64,000 nt of DNA, taken from contig CASKJV010000005.1 of the NCBI GenBank assembly GCA_949388605.1, positions 56,781 through 120,780 on the forward strand. Direction: 5' to 3'. This DNA is from an uncultured Clostridia bacterium (lineage in GTDB: Bacteria > Bacillota > Clostridia > TANB77 > CAG-508). Each line of letters opens with the position of its first letter. Within the stretch, counting starts at the first letter, position 1. A program made the translations under genes and the position numbers. The notes under the pieces were generated by a model. That model did no database searches and had not been told where the DNA came from. It worked only from the letters and a program-made list of their open reading frames with translations. Shown here piece after piece: positions 1 to 10,284 of this stretch.

Positions 1-433
1 TCTTTGGATTTTCAATTTTAAAATCGTATAATCCTTCTAATTTTATATATATTTCTGATGATTCTCCATTTCTCCAATTAACATATTTTATTGGATTATT
101 AAATATATATTTATTATTTTTTAATATTCCTACATTTATAAATAGTACACATAACTTTTCATTTTCTGATTTTCTAATTTTTATTTTTTTTAATTCTTGA
201 ACTGTTTTTTTATCAATAACAATAGGATTATCTACATAGTATTCTCCAATATCTTCTTTTACATCGAAAAGTTTTCCTTCTTTTATTAATAAAGCAATTT
301 CGTTCTCTTTTATTCTTACAATGTCCCCTTCAAAAACATTATATTTTTTAAATATTGTATCATTTCCTAAATGTTTAGATTCAATCACTTTTTTATCTGA
401 TTTTTCTTTTTGAATAAAAACTAATCTCATCAT
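1..433 (-). CDS. Partial protein, SPFH/virion-core-like N-terminal region (runs off the window)
   Basis: The frame is open from an ATG at 433 down to base 1 with no stop, so only about 144 N-terminal residues are visible. The start is MMRLVFIQKEKSDKK and is preceded by GAGGGAAG. The stretch around residues 33-65 (EGDIVRIKENEIALLIKEGK followed by a 'GEYYVDNP' segment) resembles the opening of SPFH-domain proteins related to poxvirus virion-core proteins (the YdjI type): a statement about an exposed gene product, then a short G-x-Y turn. That family match is from memory and weak. There is no signal peptide in the visible part. The rest of the gene lies beyond the left edge. It reads in the same direction as the DUF1846 gene upstream, about 136 bases away. 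Confidence 0.55.
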   Translation of the reverse strand, partial: MMRLVFIQKEKSDKKVIESKHLGNDTIFKKYNVFEGDIVRIKENEIALLIKEGKLFDVKEDIGEYYVDNPIVIDKKTVQELKKIKIRKSENEKLCVLFINVGILKNNKYIFNNPIKYVNWRNGESSEIYIKLEGLYDFKIENPK

Positions 434-569
434 AATCTGTATCTTCCCTCGTTTTTATCTATTTTTACTTTCTTTTTCGGCCTTTATTAAAATTTTGAAT
501 AATAATTCTATTTATCAGGTCTTGAATTCCGTATTAAATTGTCTTATAACTCTTTAATTATTCTTTTTT

Positions 570-2043
570 CTATTCTTCATACCCTAATAATTTTGGTTCA
601 CAAGTTAAATTTATACCTAAACTTTTTAATACTTTTTGCTCTGTTGTAGAAATAATATATGAACTATGAGCTTCTAATCCTCTTAATTTATCAAAAACTT
701 CAAATGTTTTTTCTATAATTGGATTGGTTTTAGAACATATACTTAATGCTATTAAAACTTCTGGTAAATTTAATGAATAATTCCTTTTATATGATGTTTT
801 TTGTTTTAAACTTAAAATAGATTCCAAAACTGATGGTGATAGTAAATATACATCATCAGGTATTCCAGAAATTTCTTTTATAGTATTTATTAATAATGCA
901 CTTGAAGCACTTAATAATTCTGATTCTTTACCTGTTATTATTTTTCCATTTTCTAACATTATAGCTACTGTATTTACATTTTCTTTTTCTGACTTTTCTA
1001 AAGCATACTTTACAATTTCTCTATCATAAATTGTAATTCCAATATTATTCATTAACTTTTTGATGGTTTCTACTGTTTCTCCATTTCCTATTCCTTTTTT
1101 ATAATCACATAAACTTGCATAATATCTTCTTATTATTTCCATCTTAGCAGCCTTTCCGAGCCACTTCATCATTAATTATACATTTACTAATCATATTTAC
1201 TCCCATATCAGTAGGAGATTTGTATATGTCCATTCCTGTTATTTTATTTAAGATGTTTTTTAAAATTGGAAATGCTGAAATATCTCTATTATAATTTACG
1301 GCCTTTATATTATATTCTTCTAGATGAAAAGAATCTATCATATTTATATCACCTAAATCTGCTGTTGCAGCTTCATATGATATATTTACTGGATGCATAA
1401 GTGGTAAATCCCAAACAGGAAATGTTTCAAATTTGGCATATCCAGATTTTATCCCTCTTTTATATTCATGATACAATTGTGACAAACAAGTTCCAAGTTT
1501 TCCACTATTTGGTCCTGGAGCTGTAACAACAACTAGTTTTTTTGTTGTCTCTATATATGGATTTTTACCATATCCTTCTTCACTTGCAATTGTTTGAACA
1601 TCATCTGGATATCCTTTTGTAGGAGCATGTAAATATACTTTTATATTTTTGCTTTCTAAAGTTTGTTTTAATTTTTCAACACCTTCTTGACCAGTATACA
1701 TTGTAATTACAACACTATTAATTGAAATTTTTAGTTTTGAAATATTTTCAATTAGTCTCAAAAGTTCAACATCATATCCAATTCCATAGTCTGCTCTTAT
1801 CTTATTTTTTTGTATGTTATTTGCATTTATACAGAAAATTATTTCCAAATTTTCATTAAATTCTTGCAAAAGTTTTATTTTAGCATCTGGATTAAATCCT
1901 GGTAATACTCTACTTGCATTATAATCATCAAAAATTTTCCCTCCAAATTCCAAATACAATTTATTGTCAAACATTTGTATTCTTTCTTCGATTTTCTCTT
2001 TTTGAATTTTTAAATATTTTTCATTATCAAAAGCTAATTCCAT
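570..2043 (-). pseudogene. DUF1846 family protein, interrupted by one +1 frameshift at a CGG codon
   Basis: Two overlapping frames together make one DUF1846 (UPF0371) protein of about 490 residues, the normal family length. The first 295 codons (2043 down to about 1159) contain the family signatures YNASRVLPGFNPDAKI and VVTAPGPNSGKLGTCLSQLY. The second part restarts at AAKMEIIRRYYASLCDYKKG and runs to 570. The total span is a multiple of three plus one. Zero frame reads GTG GCT CGG AAA GGC TGC TAA; skipping one base at the CGG (1156-1158) gives GTG GCT GGA AAG GCT GCT AAG, which rejoins the conserved continuation. The start has a clear AGGAG site. The protein is a cytosolic family of uncertain biochemical role. 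It may be a broken gene, an assembly error, or a recoded gene: two other genes in this window break in the same codon context. Confidence 0.8.
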
Positions 2044-2191
2044 TTCTTCTCCTACTTTCTAAATTAATTATTTCAAAAGAACAAAAAAGCCTGTTTTAAA
2101 GTACTCAAATATTTTAAAATTTAATTGACTCATCTTTGTTCACGTGCCAAATTTTACTTTGTTTTTTCTCTTTTTAAGAGAAAATTATTAC

Positions 2192-2239
2192 AAAAAACAA
2201 AAAAGCAGATTTAAAAAAAGGGTTTTTTTTTAATCTGCT
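2192..2239 (-). terminator. Intrinsic terminator of rlmB
   Basis: The arms AGCAGATT (2204-2211) and AATCTGCT (2232-2239) are joined by runs of A and T that also pair. On the minus strand the hairpin is followed by TTTTTTGTTTTTTG. It lies 63 bases after the rlmB stop codon. Confidence 0.75.
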
Positions 2240-2301
2240 TCGATTTATTTCTTTTGATGTAAATATTTTAACATTTACGAAATTTAAATGCAAGTACTTT
2301 T

Positions 2302-3330
2302 TTACATTCTTTGTTTTACTGCTTCATAAATTACTATTCCTGCTGATACAGATGCATTTAGTGAAGTAATATTTCCTTTCATTGGTATTTTTATTAATAA
2401 ATCAGAGTTTTCTTTTACAAGTTTACTCATTCCATATCCTTCACTACCAATAATTATAGCTAATGGTCCTTTTAAATCTTGATTATAATATAAAGTATCT
2501 GCATTTCCATCAGTTCCAATTATCCAAACTCCTGATTCTTTTAATTTTCTTATAGTTTCATTTAAATTATTTACTCTAGCAATCTTCATATAAGTAGTTG
2601 CACCAGTAGAAACTTTTGTTACTGTACTATTTACTGCAACATTTCTTCTTTTGGGAATTATTATACCATGAATTCCTGCTGTCTCTGCAGTTCTTATTAT
2701 TGATCCAAAATTATGTGGATCTTCTATACCATCTAATATTAAAATAAATGGATCTTCATTTTTACTTCTTGCGTCATCTAAAATATCTTCAATTTCACAA
2801 TAATTAAATGGAGGAACAACAGCAACAATTCCTTGATGATTTTCTGCCATTTGATCTAATTTAGATTTATCAACTTCTACTAATACAATTCTAGTTTCTT
2901 TTGCTTTAGCAATAATTTCATTTATTGAACCATGCTTTTCACCACGTTCAACATAAATTTTATTTATATCTTTTTCTGATTTTAATAATTCAAGAACTGC
3001 ATTTCTTCCAGCAACAATGTCATCATAAGAATTTTCATCTGATTGATCTCTGTTTTGTCTTCTATCTTCAGCATTCTGTCTTCTATCTTCTGGAAGTCTT
3101 CTTTCAATAAATCTTCTATCTGTTATAGAGCGTCTTTCTCCAATTCTTCTATCAAATTCTGCTCTTTCAGCCCCTCTTCTATCAATTTTTCTTCTATCTT
3201 CAATTCTTCGTTCATCTTGTCTTCTTTCATCTTCTCTTCTTTGCTTTTTTCTTCTGTCTTCATTATTATTTGCTTTTTCTCTAGAAATTCTTGCTTGTCT
3301 ACTTCTTTTATCTCTATAACTTTCTCTCAT
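2302..3330 (-). CDS. rlmB: 23S rRNA (guanosine(2251)-2'-O)-methyltransferase RlmB with a long DRR-repeat N-terminus
   Basis: SPOUT-class 2'-O-ribose methyltransferase that uses SAM to modify G2251 in the P loop of 23S rRNA. The C-terminal ~240 residues carry the family signatures: AGRNAVLELL substrate-binding start, DPHNFGSIIRTAETAG (motif 1), IIIGSEGYGMSKLVKENSD (motif 2) and SLNASVSAGIVIYE (motif 3, SAM-binding knot). The family is usually about 245-250 residues; this one is 342. The extra ~100 N-terminal residues are a low-complexity run of arginine with aspartate/glutamate, built on repeated DRR or ERR units and about one third arginine, probably disordered and RNA-binding. The start has AAAGGAG at good spacing. 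lepA lies upstream in the same direction 106 bases away. TrmH-family relatives are the main alternative identity. Confidence 0.9.
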   Translation of the reverse strand: MRESYRDKRSRQARISREKANNNEDRRKKQRREDERRQDERRIEDRRKIDRRGAERAEFDRRIGERRSITDRRFIERRLPEDRRQNAEDRRQNRDQSDENSYDDIVAGRNAVLELLKSEKDINKIYVERGEKHGSINEIIAKAKETRIVLVEVDKSKLDQMAENHQGIVAVVPPFNYCEIEDILDDARSKNEDPFILILDGIEDPHNFGSIIRTAETAGIHGIIIPKRRNVAVNSTVTKVSTGATTYMKIARVNNLNETIRKLKESGVWIIGTDGNADTLYYNQDLKGPLAIIIGSEGYGMSKLVKENSDLLIKIPMKGNITSLNASVSAGIVIYEAVKQRM

Positions 3331-3436
3331 TTTATTTCTCCTTTTATATATTATATAAAATTAAATTATTTAATTTAACATACGTACAAAAATGGTCAAT
3401 AATGTCTATTAACTAACATATGCGATTAATAATTGA

Positions 3437-5251
3437 TTATTCTTCATCATCCAATTTTAATACTGCTAAAAATGCTTCTTGTGGTACTTCTACATTTCCT
3501 ATTTGACGCATCTTCTTTTTACCTTTTTTCTGTTTTTCTAATAATTTTTTCTTTCTTGTAATATCTCCACCATAACATTTAGCTAAAACATCTTTTCTCA
3601 TTGCAGAAATTGTTTCTCTTGCAATTATCTTTCCTGCTACTACTGCTTGAATTGGTATTTCAAATAATTGCCTTGGTATAACTTTTTTTAGTTTTTCTGC
3701 CATCTTTCTTCCTCTATCATAAGCTGAATCTTTATGCACAATAAATGAAAGCGCATCTACTGGTTCATTATTTATATGTAAATCTAATTTTACTAAATCT
3801 GCTCTCCTATTTTCTTTAAATTCATAATCAACTGATGCATATCCTTTAGTCTTTGATTTTATTGTATCAAAAAAATCATATATAATCTCATTTAATGGCA
3901 TATCATATTTTAATGTTACTCTTGTTTCATCAAGATATTTCATATCTATATAAGTACCTCTACGTTCTTGACAAACTTTCATAACATTTCCTACAAAATC
4001 TTTTGGTATCATTATTTCAACATCCATTATAGGTTCTTCCATATAACTAATCTCTGTTGTAGGTGGTAAATCTGTAGGATTATATAGTTCAATAACTTCT
4101 CCATCTGTTTTATGAATTTGGTAAATAACTGAAGGTGATGTTGTAATTAATCCAATATCAAATTCTCTTTCTAATCTTTCAATTACTATTTCTAAATGCA
4201 GTAGTCCTAAGAATCCACATCTAAATCCAAATCCAAGTGCTGCTGAAGTTTCAGGTTCATAATTTAAAGCAGCATCATTTAATTTCAATTTTTCTAAAGC
4301 TTCTTTTAATGGTTCATATTCACTACCATCTATTGGGTACATTCCACAATAAACCATCGAATTAGCTGTTTTATATCCAGGAAGTGCTTCTTTTGCTGGT
4401 TTATTTTTTAATGTGATTGTATCACCAACATGTAAATCTGATACAGTTTTTACGCTTGCTGCAATATATCCAACTTCTCCTGCTCCTAAACAATCTGTAG
4501 GAATATAAGCACCTGCTCCAAAATATCCTACTTCTGTAACTGTAAATACTTTTCCAGTAGCCATAAATAAAATTTCATCATTAGCTTTTACAACTCCATT
4601 TTTTATTCTTACATAACTTAAAGCACCTTTATAATTATCATAATATGAATCAAATATTAATGCTTGAAGTTCGCTATCTATACTACCATTTGGAGCTGGA
4701 ATATCTGTAACAATTCTTTCTAGAACTTCTTCTACATTTAAACCTGTTTTAGCTGAAATACATGGAGCATCCATTGCAGGAATTCCTATTATATCTTCAA
4801 TTTCTTTTTTTACTTCATCTGGTCTTGCATTTGGTAAATCAACTTTATTTATAACAGGTAAGATTTCTAAATTATCATCTAAAGCTAAGTATACATTTGC
4901 CAAAGTTTGTGCTTCAACTCCTTGTGTACTATCTACTACTAGTATTGCACCTTCACATGCTGCTAAACTTCTAGATACTTCATAGTTAAAATCAACATGT
5001 CCAGGAGTATCAATTAAATTAAATTCATATATTTCTCCATTTTTAGCAGTATAATTCATTTTTACAGCTTGAGATTTTATTGTAATTCCTCTTTCTTTTT
5101 CTATATCCATATTATCTAAAACTTGTGATTCCATTTCTCTTTTAGATAATACTCCTGTCATCTCAATTATTCTGTCTGCTAATGTAGATTTTCCATGATC
5201 TATATGTGCAATTATACTAAAATTTCTAATGTTTTTTTGCTTATCTTGCAT
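3437..5251 (-). CDS. lepA: Elongation factor 4 (LepA), ribosome back-translocase GTPase
   Basis: A 604-residue translational GTPase, full length for EF4. G1 is AHIDHGKST (residues 15-23), G3 is DTPGHVDF near residue 80 and G4 is NKVD near 137. The EF-G-like domains II, III and V follow, ending in the LepA-specific C-terminal domain with the family stretch [20 protein letters not shown], which distinguishes it from EF-G and TypA. EF4 acts on stalled or mis-translocated ribosomes. The start ATG has AAGGAGAC just upstream. It is followed by rlmB in the same direction; pairing two ribosome-function genes fits a translation theme at this end of the window. Nothing is missing or odd. Confidence 0.97.
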   Translation of the reverse strand: MQDKQKNIRNFSIIAHIDHGKSTLADRIIEMTGVLSKREMESQVLDNMDIEKERGITIKSQAVKMNYTAKNGEIYEFNLIDTPGHVDFNYEVSRSLAACEGAILVVDSTQGVEAQTLANVYLALDDNLEILPVINKVDLPNARPDEVKKEIEDIIGIPAMDAPCISAKTGLNVEEVLERIVTDIPAPNGSIDSELQALIFDSYYDNYKGALSYVRIKNGVVKANDEILFMATGKVFTVTEVGYFGAGAYIPTDCLGAGEVGYIAASVKTVSDLHVGDTITLKNKPAKEALPGYKTANSMVYCGMYPIDGSEYEPLKEALEKLKLNDAALNYEPETSAALGFGFRCGFLGLLHLEIVIERLEREFDIGLITTSPSVIYQIHKTDGEVIELYNPTDLPPTTEISYMEEPIMDVEIMIPKDFVGNVMKVCQERRGTYIDMKYLDETRVTLKYDMPLNEIIYDFFDTIKSKTKGYASVDYEFKENRRADLVKLDLHINNEPVDALSFIVHKDSAYDRGRKMAEKLKKVIPRQLFEIPIQAVVAGKIIARETISAMRKDVLAKCYGGDITRKKKLLEKQKKGKKKMRQIGNVEVPQEAFLAVLKLDDEE

Positions 5252-5320
5252 ATTGTCTCCTTATTTTTTATATAATTTATAAATATTTTTTATTTAGAGA
5301 TTACACTTTCAAAATATATA

Positions 5321-7117
5321 TTATCTTGAAGTATCATCCTCTCCTTTATTTTGGGATTTATTCGTTCCTGCTTTCAAATTTTCTATTTGTAAAATTTGAG
5401 AACTTACATCTTCTTTATACTTATCTAAATTGTTTTGTATTTTTACTTCTTTTCTTCCTTGTTTTATTTTGTTAATTGCTAAATTAGTATAATAATCAGT
5501 TTTTGTATACTTTCCATTTTCTCCAAAATCTAATTTAGTTGAATTTCTATTTTTAAATTTAGTAATAATATTTCTAAATGGATTTGTAAATTTATTCACA
5601 AATTCTTTTATTATATTTAATTTATTTTTTTGTAACGCTTTTTGCTCTATTAATTTATTTATTACTGGTAGTTCTACTGTTGACAGTTCATCATCTATCA
5701 TTGGTGATTCTGATACCTTTTTGGGATTCTCCACAATTACTAATTCTTCTGTTTGTTTTGTATCATACAATCCATTTTCTTTCATATAATTTGTAAATAT
5801 TCTATCTAAAACAATTACAACAGATTCGTTATCCCAAGTTTTTCCATTATCAAAGTCCTCTTTCATTACATAATTGCTAATTGTCATATCAAGAGTTCTG
5901 TCAGATATATTACTATCAACAATGTTTTCTACTTCAATTCCATATTCTTTTAATAATGGAATATATTCTAATAAATCTCCTTTTTTAGCAATATTAGTAA
6001 ATTCTTTTATTCTTTCACTATCTTTTATTTTGTAACCTTGTTTTGCTAATATTTCTAATCCTACAATTTGATTCATCATTTTAGTTTTAATTATTTCTGT
6101 TTTGCTAATTATTCTTTTGGCTACTCCATGTTCAATATCTCCATACCATTCAAATTCTGATAAAGAATCTTGCATTATTTTATCGATTTTTTTATATCTA
6201 TATACTAAATGGGAAATATCTTTCAAAGATACTTCTGTTTCAATATTGGCAATTTGCATTTCAGCAAGACAAAAAATATTCTTGTATAAATTTATTAAAC
6301 TTTCTTCAATTAATTCTTTGTCCATTTCTATTTGAATTGCGGTTTTTCCCTCACCAGAATAATATGATATATTATATACAACATCTAAGCATGATTCTAT
6401 ATTTTCTAGTATATCATGACTTTCTTGTTTTTCTATAATAGTGTCTGGAAATTGAGAATAAAAAACAGTCATTAACTCATCTCTATTTTGAATACCTGCT
6501 CGCAAAAGTTCTTTTTCAGTAGTTCCTATACTTGCAGATAGCATATTAGTTAAAAATGTTAAATTTGGATATCCATTAGTATTTCTTCTATATTTTTGAG
6601 CATCTTCAGAAGTTCTTGATGTAGATGCTCTATCAGCTGCTGTTTCTACAAAAATTTCATCTAATGCTGTTCCTTTCCATTCATCTTCTATTGGATCATA
6701 ATATGATAATCCTTGATAAGGATGTCTATACTCAATAGCATGATAACATTCATGAGTTAATGTTTGAAAAATTCTTTCTCCAAAATCCTGTATTGATGCT
6801 GTTTTTTTTAATTCATTAAAATAATCTTGATTAATTCTTATACAACATTCTGCTGGTATATATACTCCCATAATCCTTGATGTTTTACCTACCTTTAAGT
6901 TTGAAGCAAATTCAATCTTTTTAATATTATTACAAAAATACGATAATTCTTCTGCAATATGTTCATTAGAAAAATTAAATTCATATGCTCTTCTTTGAAA
7001 TATTTCCTCTAATATTATCGCAAAATTTCCATATTGTTCTTTTGTTATGTATTGTTTTATAATTTCTTCCAAGTCTTTATTATAATAGTTTTTTTCATTA
7101 TTAATAGATTTTTTCAT
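5321..7117 (-). CDS. Uncharacterised zincin-like protein (HECYH motif)
   Basis: A 598-residue protein I cannot assign to a named family. Residues about 121-130 read THECYHAIEY, an HExxH zinc-metallopeptidase motif (His122, Glu123, His126). About 35 residues later LDEIFVETAADRAST offers acidic residues that could be the third ligand and resembles the Glu-containing helix of gluzincins. No signal peptide or transmembrane segment is visible, so the protein is probably cytosolic. The region after residue ~250 is helical and charged, and the last ~100 residues are rich in Lys, Asn and Gln. The start has AAGGAAAG upstream. The 66-residue gene upstream lies 29 bases away in the same direction and probably shares its transcript. 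The protease call rests only on the motif and its downstream acidic helix. Confidence 0.6.
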   Translation of the reverse strand: MKKSINNEKNYYNKDLEEIIKQYITKEQYGNFAIILEEIFQRRAYEFNFSNEHIAEELSYFCNNIKKIEFASNLKVGKTSRIMGVYIPAECCIRINQDYFNELKKTASIQDFGERIFQTLTHECYHAIEYRHPYQGLSYYDPIEDEWKGTALDEIFVETAADRASTSRTSEDAQKYRRNTNGYPNLTFLTNMLSASIGTTEKELLRAGIQNRDELMTVFYSQFPDTIIEKQESHDILENIESCLDVVYNISYYSGEGKTAIQIEMDKELIEESLINLYKNIFCLAEMQIANIETEVSLKDISHLVYRYKKIDKIMQDSLSEFEWYGDIEHGVAKRIISKTEIIKTKMMNQIVGLEILAKQGYKIKDSERIKEFTNIAKKGDLLEYIPLLKEYGIEVENIVDSNISDRTLDMTISNYVMKEDFDNGKTWDNESVVIVLDRIFTNYMKENGLYDTKQTEELVIVENPKKVSESPMIDDELSTVELPVINKLIEQKALQKNKLNIIKEFVNKFTNPFRNIITKFKNRNSTKLDFGENGKYTKTDYYTNLAINKIKQGRKEVKIQNNLDKYKEDVSSQILQIENLKAGTNKSQNKGEDDTSR

Positions 7118-7146
7118 AATTTCTTTCCTTGTTTTAAATTTATTAA

Positions 7147-7347
7147 TTATCTATCTATATCTAAACTTTTTGGTGGCTGTGCATATTTTCTTAATAAATT
7201 AATTTCAGGATTATTATCTAAACATTCTATATAATTTCCATTTTCACTTTTTTCGTAAATTTTTTTATCTGAAGTTATAATAACTTTTTTCCCTTGAATT
7301 GTACATTCTGCAATAATTGATTTTTCAATATCTTTAGATTTTTCCAT
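7147..7347 (-). CDS. Small hypothetical protein upstream of the zincin-like gene
   Basis: A 66-residue frame beginning MEKSKDIEKSIIAEC. It is charged, with no membrane segment, and alternating Ile/Val patterns suggest a small beta structure (AECTIQGKKVIITSDKKIYE). I recognise no family. Its ribosome site is poor. It is accepted because it is co-directional with the next gene, spaced 29 bases from it, and has composition typical of coding DNA here. It could be a helper of the zincin-like protein, but nothing in the sequence shows that. Confidence 0.45.
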   Translation of the reverse strand: MEKSKDIEKSIIAECTIQGKKVIITSDKKIYEKSENGNYIECLDNNPEINLLRKYAQPPKSLDIDR

Positions 7348-7438
7348 ATTTCTATTTTTGATAATAAATTACCATATTCTCCTTCCTAAAAGCTTCTTCA
7401 TATTTATATTAACTTATTTAAATATATAATTATCAATA

Positions 7439-8146
7439 TTAATCTATTTTTAACAAATCAAATTTCAAATAGTCAGAACTAACTAATTTATAATCAATTC
7501 CATCTATATTTTTTTCTATAGCATCTTTATGTGATTCTCCATGTAAATGAGCATAATAACATTTTTTTATATTATAGCTTTTCATTGTATCTATAAAATC
7601 TATTTCTTTTGGAACTTCTTTTTCTTTATAAAATGGTGGATAATGTATAAAAGTAATTATTTCATAATTACTTCCATAATTTTTAAGTCCATCATTAATA
7701 GAAAGTTTTAATCTATCATTTTCTCTTTTTAATATTTTAAAATTTTCTTCTGATTTCCAAGAATTTATCCAACCTCTAGTCCCAGTTATAATTTTGTTCT
7801 CAACAAAATATGAATTATTAAATAAGAAATCAATATTTTGAAAATTGTTTTCTTTTAAAAATTTTCTCATACTAGTTAATGTTCCCCACCAATAATCATG
7901 ATTTCCTTTTGACAGTATTTTCTTACCTGGTAAACTATTTAAAAATTCAAAATCTTTATATGTATCTTCTAAATATGTAGCCCAAGAGAAATCTCCTGGC
8001 AAAATTACAGTATCTTCTTTATTTACTTTACTTGTCCAATTTTCTTTTATTTTTTCTGCATGATTTTCCCAATTATATCCAAAAATATCCATTGGCTTTT
8101 CTCCAGAAAAAGATAAATGTAAATCTCCTATTGCATATATAGACAT
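7439..8146 (-). CDS. Calcineurin-type metallophosphoesterase
   Basis: A 235-residue predicted phosphohydrolase (COG1768 type). The metal-binding motifs appear in order: GDLHL (residues 7-11), GDFSW near 51, GNHDYWW near 81, a FIHYPP histidine near 167, and a YAHLHGESH near 197. The set matches the dinuclear-metal calcineurin fold, and length is normal for the family. The substrate is unknown; no signal peptide is seen, so it acts in the cytosol. The start has GGAAAGGAAAG upstream. tsaD lies upstream in the same direction, 71 bases away, with a small hairpin (8170-8190) between them that lacks a U-tract. Confidence 0.85.
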   Translation of the reverse strand: MSIYAIGDLHLSFSGEKPMDIFGYNWENHAEKIKENWTSKVNKEDTVILPGDFSWATYLEDTYKDFEFLNSLPGKKILSKGNHDYWWGTLTSMRKFLKENNFQNIDFLFNNSYFVENKIITGTRGWINSWKSEENFKILKRENDRLKLSINDGLKNYGSNYEIITFIHYPPFYKEKEVPKEIDFIDTMKSYNIKKCYYAHLHGESHKDAIEKNIDGIDYKLVSSDYLKFDLLKID

Positions 8147-8217
8147 TTTTTACTTTCCTTTCCATACTTCAAAGATTTTTTAAATCTTTGGAGCTATAAT
8201 AATAAAGAAAGAATTCA

Positions 8218-9213
8218 TTATTCTCCAATTTTTAAATTAGGTATAGCATTTAAATTTAATTTTGCTCTTTCTCCATTTATATAATTATAATATCCACTAG
8301 CAGCTATCATTGCAGCATTATCTGTACAAAGTATTGGTTCTGGATAATATACTTTTATATTTAAATCTTTTGCTAAATCATCAAAAGATTTTCTAATAAA
8401 AGAATTTCTAGAAACTCCACCTGCAATAACTATTTTATCTGAATGATACTCTTTTATTGCCTTTCTCACATTTGATTCAAGCATCGTTGTAACAGCTAAT
8501 TGAAAACTTGCACATAAATCTGCTTTATTAATATTAGGAGTTTTATGATTTAAATTAATTACAGCAGTTTTTATTCCACTAAAACTAAAATCTAAATTAT
8601 CAAAATGTGTTATTGGTAATTTTATATTTGGTTCTCCTTCTTTAGCTAAATTATCGACTTTAGGCCCTCCTGGATACCCTAGTCCAACTACTCTTGCAAC
8701 TTTATCAAAAGCTTCTCCTACAGCATCATCTCTGGTTTTACCTAATATTTCAAAATCATTATATGATTTTACATTTACTAAGTGAGTATGTCCACCTGAA
8801 ATAATTAAACATATAAATGGTGGCTTTAAATCTTTATGTGTTAAATAATTTCCTGCTATATGTCCTTCTATGTGATTCACTGCAACTAAAGGCTTTTTAG
8901 TTACATAACTTAACCCCTTAGCATAAGAAACACCAACAAGCAATGCTCCTACTAATCCTGGTCCCTGAGTAACAGCAATTGCATCTATATCATTTAAACA
9001 TACATTTGCTGTTTTTAAGGATTCTTTCATTATTCTATTAATAACTTCTGTATGACATCTTGATGCTATTTCTGGAACAACTCCACCATATTCTTCATGT
9101 ATTTTTATTTGAGAATTAATACAATTTGATAAAACTTCTCTACCATTTTTTACAATTGATATAGAAGTTTCATCACAACTTGATTCTATTCCCATTATTA
9201 ATATATCTTTCAA
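8218..9213 (-). CDS. tsaD: tRNA N6-threonylcarbamoyladenosine synthase component TsaD
   Basis: A 331-residue Kae1/TsaD ASKHA-fold protein that, with TsaB and TsaE, transfers threonylcarbamoyl to A37 of tRNAs reading ANN codons. It shows [10 protein letters not shown] at the N-terminus, the metal-binding HIEGH near residues 111-115, [14 protein letters not shown] and GGVSRN near the end. Translation probably begins at TTG 9213 with AAGGAG seven bases upstream; an ATG at codon 7 (MGIESS) is the alternative. tsaB and tsaE are not next to it. The site-2 protease gene upstream lies 46 bases away and may share a transcript. The length and all motifs are complete. Confidence 0.96.
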   Translation of the reverse strand: MKDILIMGIESSCDETSISIVKNGREVLSNCINSQIKIHEEYGGVVPEIASRCHTEVINRIMKESLKTANVCLNDIDAIAVTQGPGLVGALLVGVSYAKGLSYVTKKPLVAVNHIEGHIAGNYLTHKDLKPPFICLIISGGHTHLVNVKSYNDFEILGKTRDDAVGEAFDKVARVVGLGYPGGPKVDNLAKEGEPNIKLPITHFDNLDFSFSGIKTAVINLNHKTPNINKADLCASFQLAVTTMLESNVRKAIKEYHSDKIVIAGGVSRNSFIRKSFDDLAKDLNIKVYYPEPILCTDNAAMIAASGYYNYINGERAKLNLNAIPNLKIGE

Positions 9214-9259
9214 AATAAACTCCTTGATTTTATCTTATATAATTTTCATTTTTTAGTAT

Positions 9260-10006
9260 TTATATAAATAATGAAAAAATCTTTCCAACACCTTGAAATA
9301 ATAAATTTGATATAACTCCAATTACAGGAGAAACAATATATTCTAATATTCCAAAAATCCATAATATCATAAATACATAATATAAAGTTGAATAATTATT
9401 ATTTAACCATTGTTGTACTTTATAAGGTAATAAATGTCTAAAAATTTTTTCTCCATCTAAAGGTGGTAATGGAATTAAATTAAATGTTCCTAATCCTATA
9501 TTTACCATTATTAGAACTTGTAAAAAAGAAACTAAAATAGCACCTAAATTTGTAAATACAAATCCTTTTGCAAAAGTATATATAGCATAATAAATTACAG
9601 TCCCAAATATTGCTAAAATATAATTTGTTAAAGGTCCTGCAAGAGAAACCATTGTTTCGCAAAAAGCTCTTGATTTATTGCTATTAAAATTATTAGGATT
9701 TATTTGAACTGGTTTTCCCCAACCAATATGTGTAAACATCATAAGAACAAATCCAAAAAAATCCAAATGACTCATTGGATTAAGATTTAATCTGCCCTGA
9801 GCTCTAGGAGTAGTATCTCCAAATTTATTTGCAGTCCAAGCATGTGCAAATTCATGAAATGTAATAGCAACTATTACAGCTGGTAAAGTTATAAGTATAC
9901 TTATCCAACCTTGAACTCCCATACTAGTTAAAGACCATATAGCTAAAATAATTAGCAGTCCATAAATAATGTTTCTATTTACATTTCCTCCATAGTTAAA
10001 AAACAT
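9260..10006 (-). CDS. Site-2 protease family (M50) intramembrane metalloprotease
   Basis: A 248-residue multi-pass membrane protein of the short M50/S2P group (YwhC-like). The catalytic HEFAHAW lies near residue 50 inside a hydrophobic segment, followed by GDTTPRAQGRLNLNPMSHLDFFG, which is typical of the family, and the second metal motif appears as NLIPLPPLDGEKI near residue 176 (NPLPxxDG type). About five or six hydrophobic helices are visible. The ribosome site AGGAGGAAG is strong. The natural substrate of this short group is not established. It is the first gene of the minus-strand run before the inserted helicase gene. Confidence 0.9.
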   Translation of the reverse strand: MFFNYGGNVNRNIIYGLLIILAIWSLTSMGVQGWISILITLPAVIVAITFHEFAHAWTANKFGDTTPRAQGRLNLNPMSHLDFFGFVLMMFTHIGWGKPVQINPNNFNSNKSRAFCETMVSLAGPLTNYILAIFGTVIYYAIYTFAKGFVFTNLGAILVSFLQVLIMVNIGLGTFNLIPLPPLDGEKIFRHLLPYKVQQWLNNNYSTLYYVFMILWIFGILEYIVSPVIGVISNLLFQGVGKIFSLFI

Positions 10007-10190
10007 ATACTTCCTCCTTATTTTTCAAACATAGTTTTTGTCTTATTTCATACTCTATCATATTTTATTAAAAATTTCAATTATTTAAACATATCTTTTA
10101 TTTTTTATATCAAAATTAAAGCTAATTTGATTTTGATAATATTTTAGCATTACAACTTGATTTCATTTATATAACAATTATGTATTAATC

Positions 10191-10244
10191 TTGCACCAAA
10201 GATTTCTAATAGCTTATAATATGATTAGGTAAATTTGTTACCTA
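10191..10244 (+). promoter_or_regulatory. Promoter of the helicase gene with a downstream palindrome
   Basis: TTGCAC (10191-10196), an 18-base spacer and TATAAT (10215-10220) form a good sigma-A promoter. A perfect inverted repeat, TAGGTAA (10226-10232) and TTACCTA (10238-10244), sits at the expected start of transcription and could be an operator or a small leader hairpin. Confidence 0.7.
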
Positions 10245-10284
10245 TTGTACATTGTCATCTTAATAAAAATTGGAGGAAAAGACT

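Noticed and set aside
3043..3378. Plus-strand frame opposite the rlmB repeat tail
   Set aside because: A Ser/Phe-rich mirror of the DRR repeats with no start signals.
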